A DNA stretch of 64,000 nt from positions 2,957,501 through 3,021,500 of the forward strand of contig CM067527.1 of assembly GCA_034509925.1 (NCBI GenBank). Reading direction: 5' to 3'. The notes below the pieces were generated by a model, which did no database searches, was not told where the DNA came from, and saw only the letters and a list, made by a program, of their open reading frames with translations. Position numbers and translations under genes: made by a program. This DNA is from Hirudinaria manillensis. Lineage: Eukaryota > Annelida > Clitellata > Hirudinida > Hirudinidae. Below are positions 1 through 13,945 of this stretch, piece by piece. How positions within the stretch are numbered: the first letter of the stretch is position 1; each line of letters starts with the position of its first letter.

Positions 1-176
1 TACTGTTGTTATTGTCGTTGCTCCTGTTGCCACACTTAAATAATTACGTAACAACATTATTACAATTATCTCATTGGCACTCAGTTGACCCTTGACCTTT
101 CCATTTTTAATATAATTTTAACAATTATTAGTAAACATATAATGAACAATTAGTAGCATATATAACCATTCGGCAG

Positions 177-3100
177 GCTGTTTACATGTCCACGAAAATC
201 TTCTTCACGTCTGACCTAAAGGAGTGGATGCCAAAATGCAACGGCGTCGACGACTGTGCCTCCGTGTCTTTTGACAATTTCGACTGCTCGAATTTCGATC
301 AGGTTTGTTTTGAATTTCTAGAAACTGCTTCTGTCTTTTGATTTCTTTTGTGGAATTACGATGTCACAGTTTATAGAATTCTATGTTTGGAATTTGGCAT
401 TTGTGTATTTGAAAAATACATCACGTGGCATCTCGCTGAGGCTGCCTGAATTGTAGTATTCCAGTTTAGAGAACCTTTGTTTCCAGACTTGTTGTTACGG
501 AATAATGTTCTTAATTAAATTATTTGTTCATTTAATCGATTTAAATTCAGGACGATTGCGAAGAAATGCCTCAGCTGGCCTTTCTAAATTTGGAGGATAA
601 CGAAGAATTCCTACTCCAAAACATTACGGAAGTGAGATTCAATTTTTAAAAAATTTGTTTATCTGTTTCTCCACGACATTGACGTCACCTGACATTGCCA
701 ATCTACATTTTAAATAAAATAAATTTTATTTTATGTTTTAATTAAAAACAAATGTTGTCAATTATTTGCTCACGTTTTAATTGAAAGTGATTTTATAATC
801 AAGGAACAAATCGGTCTCCTTCCGTGCCATCTCAGAGCTCTCAGTCTCCAAACTCTTACAAACACATCGGACGCTTGCTATGACTACGCCTCTAAGGTCA
901 AGTCGAGTTCAGTCTACGTCGTTAAAGACGATCTCTTAGCCGGAGAGTTCCCGGATAGCGGGTTGTCCACAGATTTAAAAGAAGCGATCCGCACAATCGA
1001 AGCCAGTGAACCGAGGAACAGACTCTACATGTCCAGTCTCCTTTCTTTCGAGACCAATCTATCAAACGAGAATGCCTCCTTCAGAGCCTTGAATCCGGAA
1101 CTTAAAGAGTCGGAAAGAAATTCCAATTGGAAGCAATCGGAAACGAATTCGACCCAAACGCCTCCGACTTCCAAAGCTGCCGACGCCGCGATCGCCAGCT
1201 TCTGCGAGAAGTTCCTGGAAGTCGCTCATCTGAAAAGGCTGACCCACATTTTTTATCACTACGGCGACAAGATAAAAAAAATGGACGCTGAGGTTTTTTT
1301 TAGATTTTCAAATTTATAAAACGTTCATTAATCGTGTACTTTAAATTTTATTCTGTAATTAAATATATTTTTCATTCAATCTCCTGACGCATTTTAGCCA
1401 ATTTAAGTTTATTTATGTACCCCAAAAAATCGCCCCTGAATTTGAGAACTTTAAGTTTCAACTGATGCAGATATGCCAGATATTATTTACACTTAATTTA
1501 ATTATTAATTATATCATATTATTAATAACACTAATAATAATAATAATTTTCTGATTAAGACTTCCGCCGTCACAAAGTCTATAAAGAACAATAAGTCCTC
1601 AATTATTTCAGAACGGAGATGTAATTGAAGTCACTCTATTAACTGCCCTCACTCTGGACAGAATGGGCTCCCTGGAGACCATGTTAACCCACTGGACCGG
1701 TCCAGCGGCAGTTCTTTTCTATGTCAGTGACTCGGAGGTCAGTTACCAGCTACCCAAGCTACTGAATAGCTCTTTGGTTTTTGGAAACAAAACGGTCATG
1801 GATAGGATTGCAATCCATCTCGTCTACAAGACTTTGGTACGTTGAAGTACTTTGTGGAGGAGGAATGGAATAGTTAGTTATTTGGATAAATAATATTTAA
1901 TTAATAACTGTATTTAATAGAATTTGCTTTTTGTATTTAGATGTGAAGTTTGAATTGTTCATTATTAATTAGGAAGCAATTTGTGACTTTTGAAACATTC
2001 CAAACATCAGACCTGTTTATATCAAAATTGAATATATTATGATAAAAAAAATATTTTGATTTTTTTTATTCCACCATTATTAGCGTTAATCATATTAAAC
2101 CAATTTGTAATCAACTGACTACAAAAGAGTTCTACTTCGTTGCAAATCGGGCAAAGATTATTTACCTAATTTTACAATTTCGGTCTGATGTGTCGCTTCT
2201 AAGAGCATCATAAATGAATTTTGTTGTAGACTTTCAATCCAATAAACTACTTGAGAAACGTTCTGCTCAACAACAGCCTGACCTCACATAACGTTTTTAT
2301 CGACGTGGATCTTATTCCAAATCTAGGAGCCTACGAAAGCATAAAGAAGATATTGAGAAATTACAAAGATCCACAGTTCTCAGATAAGGTAACGGGGTGT
2401 TTAAGTTAATGTGTTTCCCGATGCTTATTTTTTTATTTAATTACATGTTATTGAATTTATTTTTAATTTAAATTTACAAATTAGGAATTGAAATCTAGGA
2501 TTAACGTATAGTTTATTTCTGTCACGATTTGAGGATAAGTTTAGGTGCAGTCATTTTGTAATAATTTATGAAGGATCAGTTTCAATACCAGTCGATAAGA
2601 AAGTGAACTACTGCAATATGACATCTTACTAAGAGGCAATTAATTATTCATGAAATTAATTCAATATTTTCAAAAAGCTCTTCATGATTCCCGCCTTCCA
2701 AGCCTTCAGTTCGTTGCAAAATAATTTTCCGAAGAACAAAAAAGAACTTTTAAAATTAATAGAAAACAAATCCGTGACCGGATACGAGTGAGTTATTATC
2801 AAAATTATTATGAATATTATTATTTATTATTATTTATTGCAATAAAAATTATTTATTACAAAATAATTGTTGCGACCAATTAAAGACAATCGATAAAAAC
2901 AGAGGAACCTCAAAGAAAAATCCAGGTCATCATTCGACCAATTACGAGAAATGGGTCAAGACCAATAGCCCTTACGAAGTTAGTGCAACGTACCCACGTT
3001 TAACTAATTAATTAATTACTAATTAATTTTAATAAATTAGAATTTCATAATTTATGATCTTATCTCATCTAATTCTCAAGATATCTAAAGTAAACACTAC

Positions 3101-3717
3101 CAACACATATACATAGACAAACAATACAATCTACGTTAATGAACTATCACTAATATCTATATGTATATATATGTGTATATATATATATATAATATAAATG
3201 ATCAATAATAAGTATAATTTATTACATAATTAACTATTAAAGATTAATTATATATCAGTTTGCACTTTTATCGTAACAGGCAGTCTACGTGCGCTACTTT
3301 GAGCCTTACCTGATCGTAGCCAAGTCTCTGCCGGTGAGATTCAATGAAGATTTAGTCGAAAGAATGCAAGACAAGATCGCTTACGTGAGGACATTCAAGG
3401 CCATGGGCTTCAAGTTCCACGTGCTTCCAGAAGACTTCATCGTCCACCTCCCCCATGCACCGAGCCATGGGAAAAAGATTTTCCAAGCGGAGCCGAAATT
3501 TGCAAAGTCCGTTTGTTTCGCGACGATAGAAAATATATAACCTGACGTCTCTAATGGTGTAAACCTGTTCAGATTGATAATCAATTATCTCGTGGACTTT
3601 AGATTTAACTAATTTTAAAATCGTTAAATATTAAATTAATCTTCCAGATGCGACATCATGATGAACAAAAGGCATGAAAATTATTTACGGAAAATCTACC
3701 CAAAGGCGAAGATCTGA
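177..3717 (+). CDS. LARGE-like glycosyltransferase (GT49-type domain), probably 5'-partial
   Basis: Nine exons splice in frame: 177-302, 551-631, 804-1292, 1612-1836, 2230-2388, 2678-2787, 2903-2978, 3280-3506, 3648-3717 (TGA). From the ATG at 186 this gives 517 residues. An acceptor at 175-176 opens the same frame three codons earlier, so the true start is probably left of the window. The second half resembles the C-terminal glucuronyltransferase domain of LARGE: VTLLTALTLDRMGSLE, then a DxD metal-binding motif in FIDVDLIP, then NYEKW, FEPYLIV and the C-terminal IVHLPHAPS block. In the family this domain transfers glucuronic acid onto matriglycan in the Golgi; the same job here is inferred. 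The first 240 residues are Cys-rich and acidic and I do not recognise them; no clear LARGE GT8 domain is seen. AATAAA follows at 3772-3777. The family assignment is firm, the exact orthologue is not. Confidence 0.8.
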
Positions 3718-4485
3718 CATGATTTATTTAATTTGTTCAATTATTTATTATTCAATGTATGTTTAAAAAAAAATAAAATTAATTTTAATTTTAACAATCC
3801 ATTTTGATTGAAAATCAAATGTCCGTACAAAGTCCTTTTTCTTTGAGTTATTTTATTATATATACAAATAAATAAACAAAACAATGTTGATTCAAATCAT
3901 TAAACGAGAAACATCAATGAAAAAACCCTCAAAGGGCCAGTTTTAAGGGAATGCATGCTCCAGGTATCAGGCTGACCCAACCGTGAAATACGCAATCTAA
4001 TTAACTTCTCACTCATAACATGTTACAGCAACAACAACACCAACAACATCTTCAACAACAACAACAACAACAACAAGCATATCGAGACAAGATTCATGAA
4101 ACGACACGTTGAAGATTATTTTCGGATTACGAGAAACGCTTTTGAGAAATGTTTGAACAATTCCCGACGATTTCGTCTTGAATACTTTTGCAAGTTGTTT
4201 TTCCAACTTCAGTTTTGAAAAACGATTTAAGTCCTTCGAAATGTCACGGCCAATCCGGGAAAAAATTTTAAAATCCAAGAGGGGCTAAATTTTGAAGCTT
4301 TAAGAAATATTAAAAAGAAATGATTATTAAATTACTAATTATAATTAAATTAATCTAATTAATTATAAATAATTCATAATTAAATTATGAACATAAAAAA
4401 CACGTTCCTATTTTAATATAAAGTAAACTGAGCGCCAAAATACTAGGAACAAACCAATCGAAATTCATCTTAGGAAACAACCGAG
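3718..4485. other. intergenic, with CAA microsatellite
   Basis: This is the 3' flank between a plus-strand and a minus-strand gene that converge here. It contains the AATAAA of the glycosyltransferase gene and an imperfect CAA/TTG trinucleotide tract at 4027-4076. An 89-codon open frame on the minus strand across the tract looks like repeat-derived noise. No other feature was recognised. Confidence 0.6.
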
Positions 4486-5851
<1,366 letters not shown>

Positions 5852-6577
5852 CTTCCGGGCTATTTATTTATGGCTCCCCTGAAACTGAAGACGGATTCAA
5901 GCGGATTCATTTTTACGTTAAAAGAATGTATTTTATTTAGAAATACGTTCGAATTATTGACAACGATTCAAATATTTATTTCGTCTCGAGTTTGTTTTTC
6001 TTCCTCGGACGCGCTTCTATATTTAAAACGTCATCTATTTTTAATTTTTTCAATGAGTTTAACAAATTGTTTACAAAGATTTACAATTAAATAAATAAAT
6101 AATTAAAAAGGCCGTTTTACCATTAAATTAAATCCAGATTCGAGAAAAATTATCTGGTCTCGATGAAAAATGAATTCTTAGAAATAAATTCGATTGTTTT
6201 CAGAGATGATTGACGTGGATCCAAACAGAAGGATTGTGATGATGACAACGACGACGATGATGATAATGACGATGATTATGATGATGATGATACTGTGATG
6301 AGGACCGAGTTGTAGGAAATCGTTTTGTCGACTTGACTCCAAAAGCTGCCAGTTTCGTTTCTCATGACATAAGATTACAGCTAACTTTTTATCTAGTTGT
6401 ACAATTATTGATGATATTTGAATATTATCTGAATATTATTCTTAATATTGGGCGATTGAAAACAGACTTTACATCATTTATTTATTTATTTATTCATTTA
6501 TTTATTTATTTATTTATTTATATACAGTTTATTGAAGAAATTTATGGATGGAATTTTTTAGTCAGACTCGACCATTA
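5852..6577. other. divergent intergenic region with microsatellites
   Basis: This 0.7-kb stretch separates the minus-strand Ig gene from the plus-strand receptor gene and should hold both promoters. A GAT/GAC trinucleotide tract lies at about 6237-6293 and a TTTA tetranucleotide tract at about 6478-6521. No TATA box can be singled out. Confidence 0.5.
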
Positions 6578-9500
6578 ATGATTCAAGCGAGGGATTTGGG
6601 ACTCCTCATTCTCTTCGTCCAAGGTTAATAATTAATTGATTCATTGATTGATTGATTAACTAACCATAACTTATTGCAGCTTTTTCTCGAAATTTGTACC
6701 TGGGTTGGTTGTGCGTAGGAGGTAGAAGAATAGAGATTTAATTGGGAGTGCATGACATCGAATATTAGCTTCTAATAGTTTTATTTAAAGAATTATCGAT
6801 GATATTTGAGGCAATGTCTTTTAATTATTCTATTTATATCCTTTTCTATCTATATTCTATTAACACCTCGCATGACAGAGCTACATGACAAACTAACTTG
6901 CAACTACTTCAAAGCCAAAAGAAATCGAAAATCATAAGTTTCATCGCAACAGAATTCCACTAACAAGTCTAGAACAATCATAATTAGCAAAGAACTAATT
7001 AATTAACGTAGCAGCGAAATAAATAACTAAATAATTAATTATATTTAACAACGAAATTTATATTTATTAATAAAAAAAGATTCCAAAATCGAAATTTTTC
7101 CTTGCATATCAGCTTGCTTCGGCAACGAGATAAACAAGAGGCTATTCGAGAACATCATGAGGAGAACAACTAGCAACAGAATGAGACCATTTGGAAACTC
7201 GAGCAACAAGATGGTCTTGAATCTCGGACTCAGACTCTCCCAACTTGCCGACGTGGTGAGTGGGCTGACAATAGAACGACGATAGAATCGATTTCAGACT
7301 TAAGTCAGTTTTCACACGAGACAGTAAAAGCCATGTTCTTTGTTACGAACTGAATTCCTTTATGCGCGACCCTGCAAAGCATTTTTTCTTTTGAAATGCA
7401 TGGATGGTAGCGGAAAGAGATTCCTCGGGTTGATCAATTTGGGGAACAATTTATGAAACGCCTGGCAAATAGATTGTATAATGTAATTACGTTTCATGAT
7501 TTTAATGATTTTAAATGCCAAAAGGAACTACATTCACAAACCTATGTTTATAAATCTCTTGAAATAAACTCATCGACTTCTATTTGAAGGATGAAAAGAA
7601 CCAAATCATCACCACGAATGTCTGGCTCATCCACGTCAGTTTCATGCGTTTACAAGTTATTTCAAAATTAATTGATTTATTAATAAAAATAATTTTTATA
7701 GTTAATTAAATTATTCATCTTTATTCTATCAAAATAATTTTAACTTATTATGAATAATAAGATACTTTAATGACAGCAAATAATAATTTAACCAATGAAT
7801 GTTCTAAATACATGGATTCTCTCATCGATTTACAAAGTAACTGACTGCGGTATTTTACCTTTGTCTCCACTTACGTAATTACAGTTAATTACTTTATTCT
7901 GACCTTAGAAAAAAATGTTTTTATGTCTTTTTATGTTTTGCGTTACGAAAAACTTTCAATCAATGATCGGACGAAGATAAAAAATTTTCGAATTCTTCCC
8001 AATCATCGGTCGAGAATCAGATATTTTCGGGAACTGCATAAAAGCATGCAAAGCCATCGGTCTGATGATATCTTTCAATCGCTTTCAACCGCTTTCAATC
8101 AATCGGTCGTTCAGAAAAAATGGCAAATGATCTGTTATCTTGTTTTTATCTGTTAATTTTATTTTGTTTCAATTATGCTTTTAGGAGTGGATCGATTCAT
8201 CGTTGGCCTGGGATCCACAAATGTATCACGGACTGGACAAGATATACATACCGTCGGAGAGAATTTGGTTACCCGATGTGGTTCTGTACAACAAGTAGGA
8301 ATTTCTATAAATCAGGGCAAATTAAACTTAAAATTAAACCGCACTATTTATCTAAATTTAATTTAATTTTAGTAAATACTTCTTACTTAAACATTTTTTT
8401 TAAAATTTGCGTTTATAAAAGTGTTAAAACAACCATACTCCACAGCGCCGATGGAAACTACGAAGTGACCTTGATGACAAAGGCCACAGTTTACAGCACC
8501 GGTAGGGTCAGGTGGGAGCCACCGGTGATCTATAAAAGTTTCTGTGCTATAGACGTTGAGTTTTATCCCTTCGACATCCAGCATTGTAGCCTCAAGTTTG
8601 GCTCTTGGACTTACGACGGATATCAGGTGAAATGTCGATATCCAACTGTGCTTGCCAAGAGGCGTATATCATAATTTACATGTTCTTAATTAAATGTTGG
8701 CATGGATTTTTCAAATCACCCAGGTCGATTTGAAACTTTTGAATCTGCATCGGCTTATTAGTCGAAATAGTCCAAGAGACGAGGAATTACATAAATTGGA
8801 GATCGTAGACGATGCCATTGACTTGAGGGAGTTTTACCCGAGCGTGGAGTGGGATTTGCTCGGAGTTCCAGCCAAGAAGAACGAGAAACACTATCCATGC
8901 TGTTCTGAACCGTATCTCGACATCACTTTCAACATCACCATAAGACGAAAGACTCTCTTCCACATCGTGAATTTGATCATTCCATGCGTTGCCATAACTT
9001 TCCTGACAGTATTGGTCTTTTATTTGCCGTCAGAGAGCGGTAGGTAGTTTTAAATTAACCATTGTTTAATTTAAGCTGCTTTGTCGTTCGATGTCATAAA
9101 CTATTATAAGCTTTTTTTTTATTTATGCATTTATTGGATTGAAATGATGGTTTGCTTTAACCTGTAAACAAATAATAATAATTTGCACTTAACGTAAACC
9201 CTGTTCTGATATTTGTTGGTTCATTTTTAAGGTGAGAAAATTTCATTGAGTGTCTCCATCCTTCTCTCTCTGACTGTCTTTTTCCTTCTACTCGCGGAAA
9301 TAATTCCTCCGACATCCATCGTTATTCCTCTCATCATCAAGTACCTTCTGTTCACCATGCTTTTGGTCACCTCGTCGACCTTGGTGACCGTAAGCGTCCT
9401 CAACGTCCACTTCAGGAGTGCCTCGACCCACACCATGCCCCCTTGGGTGAGACAGGTGTTTCTCAAACTCCTCCCACGGATCTTGGGCTTGAGGAGGCCC

Positions 9501-10414
9501 GCATTTTTGTCGGACGTTGAGAACGCCTTTTCTGGTGACGATGATGCGAAGCTAAGGAAGGATGGTCTAACAAGAGTTGGACAAATCAAAGTTTACGGAG
9601 AGCCAAGGTTTGATTTTTTACAGTCGAGATTACAAAGGAGTAAATCTGGTGAGAGGTTTGGTAAAGAGCCCGATACTGTGGAACCAAAAACAACCAGAAA
9701 AAAAAGCCGAAGTCTAAGCCCGAACAGGGCATGCAACATAAATTCATACCTGCGCTGGAGAATACCCAGGCCAAAGATCCAGGAAATGCCGAGGAGTCTA
9801 CACACTGGGGTAAGAAAATCCATCTCAAGCCAGGTAGTGATGAACAGTCAAACGCCCGGAAAGAAATGGATGCCAGTCAGCGTTTCGGCCACGAGGAAGT
9901 TTCAATCGGGCAGACCTACTGGGTGTGCTGTATCCCAGCTGGAATTGAGCAGAAAATTGAGGACATTCAGGAAGGAAGTTGAATATCTTGCTGGGCACAT
10001 GCAGAAGCAAGATCGGGATATGATAGTTTGTAAACATTTTTTTTTGTGTGAATTGACCCTACAATGTGAAATAAATAAAAATCCAAATATAAAATTGATT
10101 AACCTGATTATAAAATGTTAAAAAGGATATCAATAAGATATTGTTACACGATAATGAGAACATATAATAATCATTTGATAATCATACTTGATTATGATTC
10201 TCTTTTACCTGTTATCATAATCATTTATCGGTTGATTGATCAGATATCAACAATGATACAGATAAAAGAAGATTGGAAGTTTGTGGCCAAGGTACTGGAC
10301 CGGCTTTTTCTCTACATATTTACGTCCGCTTGTGTCGTAGGAACAGTGGGAATAATATTACAAGCACCCGCCATATACGACCAGAGCACACCCATAGGGA
10401 CGGACGGGTCTTAA
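6578..10414 (+). CDS. nicotinic acetylcholine receptor alpha-type subunit
   Basis: Eight exons: 6578-6623, 7113-7255, 7590-7634, 8185-8294, 8446-8626, 8724-9039, 9232-10025, then 10262-10414 (or 10244-10414; both acceptors are phase 0), about 595-601 residues. All landmarks of a pentameric cys-loop channel subunit are visible: signal peptide ([15 protein letters not shown]), loop [11 protein letters not shown], a 13-residue Cys loop [21 protein letters not shown], and the vicinal pair in YPCCSEPY that defines an alpha subunit. M1 to M3 follow, with GEK before M2 as in cation-selective channels. A basic cytoplasmic loop of roughly 170 residues leads to M4 ([19 protein letters not shown]). Acetylcholine opens the channel at the plasma membrane of nerve or muscle. 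AATAAA at 10466-10471. The loop F region is about ten residues longer than usual. Subtype not assigned. Confidence 0.92.
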
Positions 10415-10913
10415 CCGCGAGGAAAATAACTTTGGATTTCCATTATTGATTTTAATATTAAGTAAAATAAAATAATTAGTTGAACTTATTCTAATGTTTT
10501 ATTTGTCCGTTGGTGGTGCATTCTGATTTTCGCAATTGACAATATAGCGACATCTGGAGTATTTAATAAAATTGTATTAAATGCGCTAACATTTGTGAAG
10601 TCTAAGGACTTCTAACGATCTGAAACCAAAAACTAATATTTGCCGTCTAAAACCAAATCTTCCTCTAGAATCTGTTGATGATTTTTAAACGAATTCAGTT
10701 TTCCTCTGAATATCCGGGATTTTGAGCGATATTATCCTTTTTATTTCCAAATAAATGTAATGGTTGTTGAAAATTCAGAATTACTGGTTGATGTCTACAT
10801 TTCACATACATGTGTCCTTCACATACAGGTGCATGCATTAGGAATGTTTTAAACCTTTTTAAAACTAAACTCGAATTACTTTGATGACGTCTGAGAAATC
10901 CACAGTGAAAAAT
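10415..10913. other. 3' intergenic spacer between convergent genes
   Basis: This holds the 3' untranslated ends of the receptor gene (+) and the small membrane protein gene (-). I see no coding signal. Confidence 0.5.
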
Positions 10914-11685
10914 CTATAAATTCAGTACAAATATCAAAGTTAGGCCTAGCATCAGTACAAATCCAGTTGACAGAACGGCAAAAGCAGTCTTGGACATAGA
11001 GACTAAAGAGCCACAAATAATGTAAGCAATAAGAGCCGTGAAAGCCATTACGACCAGCGATGCCAAAGCAAAGACAATTAAGTTCCCTGCGTTTATCTCG
11101 TGCTTTTCACTTTCTGACATTTTCTCTTCATTCGGACGCCCAGGGAAGAGTTGCATCCTTAGTTTGAACTCCCCAGGTGTAAACTTTATGAGCCTGTGTA
11201 GATTCATTAAATCCTTAAGGTCGAGTATTTCATTTTGCGAGCTGACGGTCTCATATCTGTACACTGTTGCCTGTAATTAGTTAAATTCTCATGATCTCAG
11301 GTAATCGGCAAATGTACTTGAAACCGAATAAGATCCGCAGTAGGCCATGATGTAGATAAAGCTGTTGGACTCGATATACCACATAGTTTCATGATCGGCT
11401 AGACTTCTCTGTTCTAGGACCTAAAGATGTGAACCACGCCACTTGAAAAACGCTACCAAACCTATTTTAAGCAATTTTAAGCGGAAACTCTAACTTAATT
11501 TAAATCTTTCATCTAAACCATTATCGAAAATTTCATTATGTCTAAAGGATAAATAGATAAAATTAACAATTTTTAATTAAACTTGCCAACTCTAGAAATT
11601 CCAGACGTCTTGTCGCTCTGCTTAAAACATTTTCCGCAGCAAGAAAAAGCGGTAAAATGGTCGTGACCAATGTAATCAAATGCAT
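10914..11685 (-). CDS. small multi-pass membrane protein, unrecognised family
   Basis: Three minus-strand exons are compatible in phase: 11685-11583 (34 codons plus 1 nt), 11413-11325, and 11270-10914. They give 182 residues. The N-terminus is signal-like (MHLITLVTTILPLFLAAENV). The middle has a polar stretch with LKDLMNLHRLIKFTPGEF, and the C-terminal third has two strong membrane segments (IVFALASLVVMAFTALIAYI and AVLSTGFVLMLGLTLIFVLN). Donors are GTTTAA and GTTTCA and acceptors CCTAG and TTACAG, none of them strong, so exon edges are provisional; the last exon is the most secure. I do not recognise the family and give no function. Confidence 0.5.
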
Positions 11686-12899
11686 CTTAAAGTAACTTCA
11701 ATGACTTGTTGCAAAATTGATCTAATAGACTTCCGAACCCAAACTCCGAAATATTTTTTCGTCTTTGGAGATATGCTTTACGATACAAAAAAAAATTCGG
11801 TTTGAAAACGTCTTTGTACGTCACTCAATATTCCACCAAAATATATTATCGTTATCAATGTTATCATGGTTATAGCATTATTGAAAGTATTGTAATTAAT
11901 AGCTCCAAAACTAACCGCATCATCAATAAGGATGGATATGCTGACAAAAATCAGTCATATTTCATTGTTGAGAATGAATATAATTTCAAGAATAACATAC
12001 TAAATGCCAATAGCAATGCGTAACTGTATTGAACAATTAAACCCTAAAACCAATTTCCGAAAAAATTGTTTTTTTTTATGAGTAAATGAGGAAAAATATG
12101 ACATGCCATTAATGTATTGAATAGATTTGAAACTGGGGATAAAGGTACAACACGATAGCTGATAATTGAGTTGTCGAAATAAACTGTTTGGGGGTGAACC
12201 ACCATCTCCTGCTAAAACTATGTGAAGATTATCTATTTGCATTTAAGTTAAAACAGCGAAACTTATAATTTTAAAACGGCTGACATTGAAAAGTAATAGA
12301 AGCTAAAGATAACAATTATGAACGATGTCTCAAACATCAAATGAACGAGCCAACTGGAGATAATATGAATCCATGATTAATACTTAGAATAACCTAAGAA
12401 TGTGGGTCGTCTTACTTCTTTAAACAGCGCCCACACGTGTGAGCCTCCAAATAAAAACAAAAAGGATGCTTCGTACGCAACTACATCATTGAAACCTTTT
12501 ATAATCGCCTCTCAGTTATTGCGTAAAATCCTAAAGGCGAATATTTTTAAACGAAGCAAAAACTGAGCATAACTCGAATTCGTCGACAAAATATTCTAAT
12601 ATAATATATGCTTGCCATCTCCATTTAGCAGACGACAACGAAGAGGAAGGACGTAAATGAGTAGAATGCGATGCAAAATTCGAAAGCTTATCGCTAAGAG
12701 TCGAATGAGTAATTGGGTAGCGGCGACAAATTTTGTAATTTAAACAAAGAGCATCAATAAAATATCGTTGCCACGCGAACAGAAGTTTTTTTAATAATGT
12801 TTTCTTTTTTTTTGCAGAAATTACGGATAGCGTTTTCACTTCACGGTTTCCTCGACACCAAGTGGAATGAATAGCTGTACTACTTGACGAAAATCTCAA
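11686..12899. other. intergenic between two divergent small genes
   Basis: This 1.2-kb stretch lies between the start of the minus-strand membrane protein gene and the plus-strand 95-residue gene. Open frames here (for example 12531-12899 minus) lack splice or codon support. A CACACGTGTG palindrome sits near 12433-12442. Nothing else is recognised. Confidence 0.4.
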
Positions 12900-13249
12900 A
12901 TGTCAATTTGGAAGCAAGGTCATTTGCAAAGTAATTTAGAAATGTCCTGCCAACTGTACGACTGGATGCTAAGAGCAGATCAAAGGCTCAGTTCTAATAA
13001 TCTTTCAACCCAGAATCTTCAGTTTCGGCTTGCTACCCTGGGAAATTCAGCACTGTCCTCCAGCCATTTGCACTCTGCATCCAGGTACAGATCTTTTAGG
13101 GCAAATAAAAATGTTAAGGTAAAAGAAAACATATTTAAACGTAACAAACATAGGTACCAATAAAAACATTTAAATTTCAGAAGCATTTAGAACTAGATGC
13201 AGATGGAAGTGTAAAACTTTATGATATGTTTAGAAGCATTGAATTATAA
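12900..13249 (+). CDS. 95-residue orphan protein, two exons
   Basis: Exon 12900-13118 (73 codons from ATG) ends at an AAG|GTAAAA donor, and exon 13181-13249 starts after TTTCAG in phase 0 and ends in TAA. AATAAA follows at 13297-13302. The protein is short, soluble and Ser/Leu-rich, with a possible helix (LYDWMLRADQRLSSNN) and an acidic end LDADGSVKLYDMFRSIEL. There is no signal peptide or membrane segment. The clean intron of 62 bp, the in-frame join and the well-placed polyadenylation signal argue for a real gene. I do not recognise a family. Confidence 0.6.
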
Positions 13250-13899
13250 ATGATTAATTTCTCGTATTCCTCTGAGCGATCCCACCACATCCATCAAATA
13301 AAATTAATTTTCCTAACCATGCTGTTAATTTCGAAAAGGGTCAACAAAGCCAATTGATTAGGGCTAAAAAGTACAGGAAGTGCCGAACGCAAACGAAAAC
13401 CCAAACGAAGTTGCAGTTGTTAAAAACCAACGAAAATGTAAATACAAACAAATCGTAATAGGATTTTTCATTGGAATAAGTTGATCTACTGTTCTTTTGT
13501 TGTAAGGATGATAGTGCACAGGTGATCCAAGGGATGCATGCACAAAAATAAAACTAATTAATGTGCAGAACAGAAAAATGGTGAAATTTGTGGAAGAAAT
13601 TAATTATTATTCTCAACTCTCAATCTCACTGAGTAAATCTGGTTAATGTCAACAAAGATTTGACTAACACATTGAAGGTTTATTTATTGATTTGACTGAT
13701 CAAACAAGATTTTTAGCAAAATAATTGCAAATTGGTGACATAAATTCATGAAAGTCTCAATCATGGCATGAAAATATTTTAGTTTACTCATCCAAAAAAT
13801 TCTGGCTGGGTATGGCATCATGCCGCCCGGCGTTTACAACTTTTGCAACCCCAAAAATCTAGCCTCGCTTAAGAGGACAACAGTTTTTTTTTGTATGGG
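13250..13899. other. convergent 3' spacer
   Basis: The 3' untranslated regions of the orphan gene (+) and the WIPI gene (-) meet here. Two minus-strand AATAAA signals (TTTATT at 13679-13684 and 13683-13688) lie about 240 bp past the WIPI stop. Confidence 0.5.
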
Positions 13900-13945
13900 A
13901 AGAAATGTGGGTGCAGTGGGTGTCAGGGCTGCACCCACATTTCTT
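13900..13945. repeat. perfect 17-bp inverted repeat around the WIPI stop codon
   Basis: Arms 13900-13916 and 13929-13945 are perfect reverse complements separated by 12 bp. The right arm encodes the last residues of the WIPI protein and the TGA (13923-13925, read on the minus strand) sits in the loop. Confidence 0.9.

Noticed and set aside
1062..1259. Minus-strand frame opposite the third glycosyltransferase exon
   Set aside because: Shadow of the coding exon on the plus strand.
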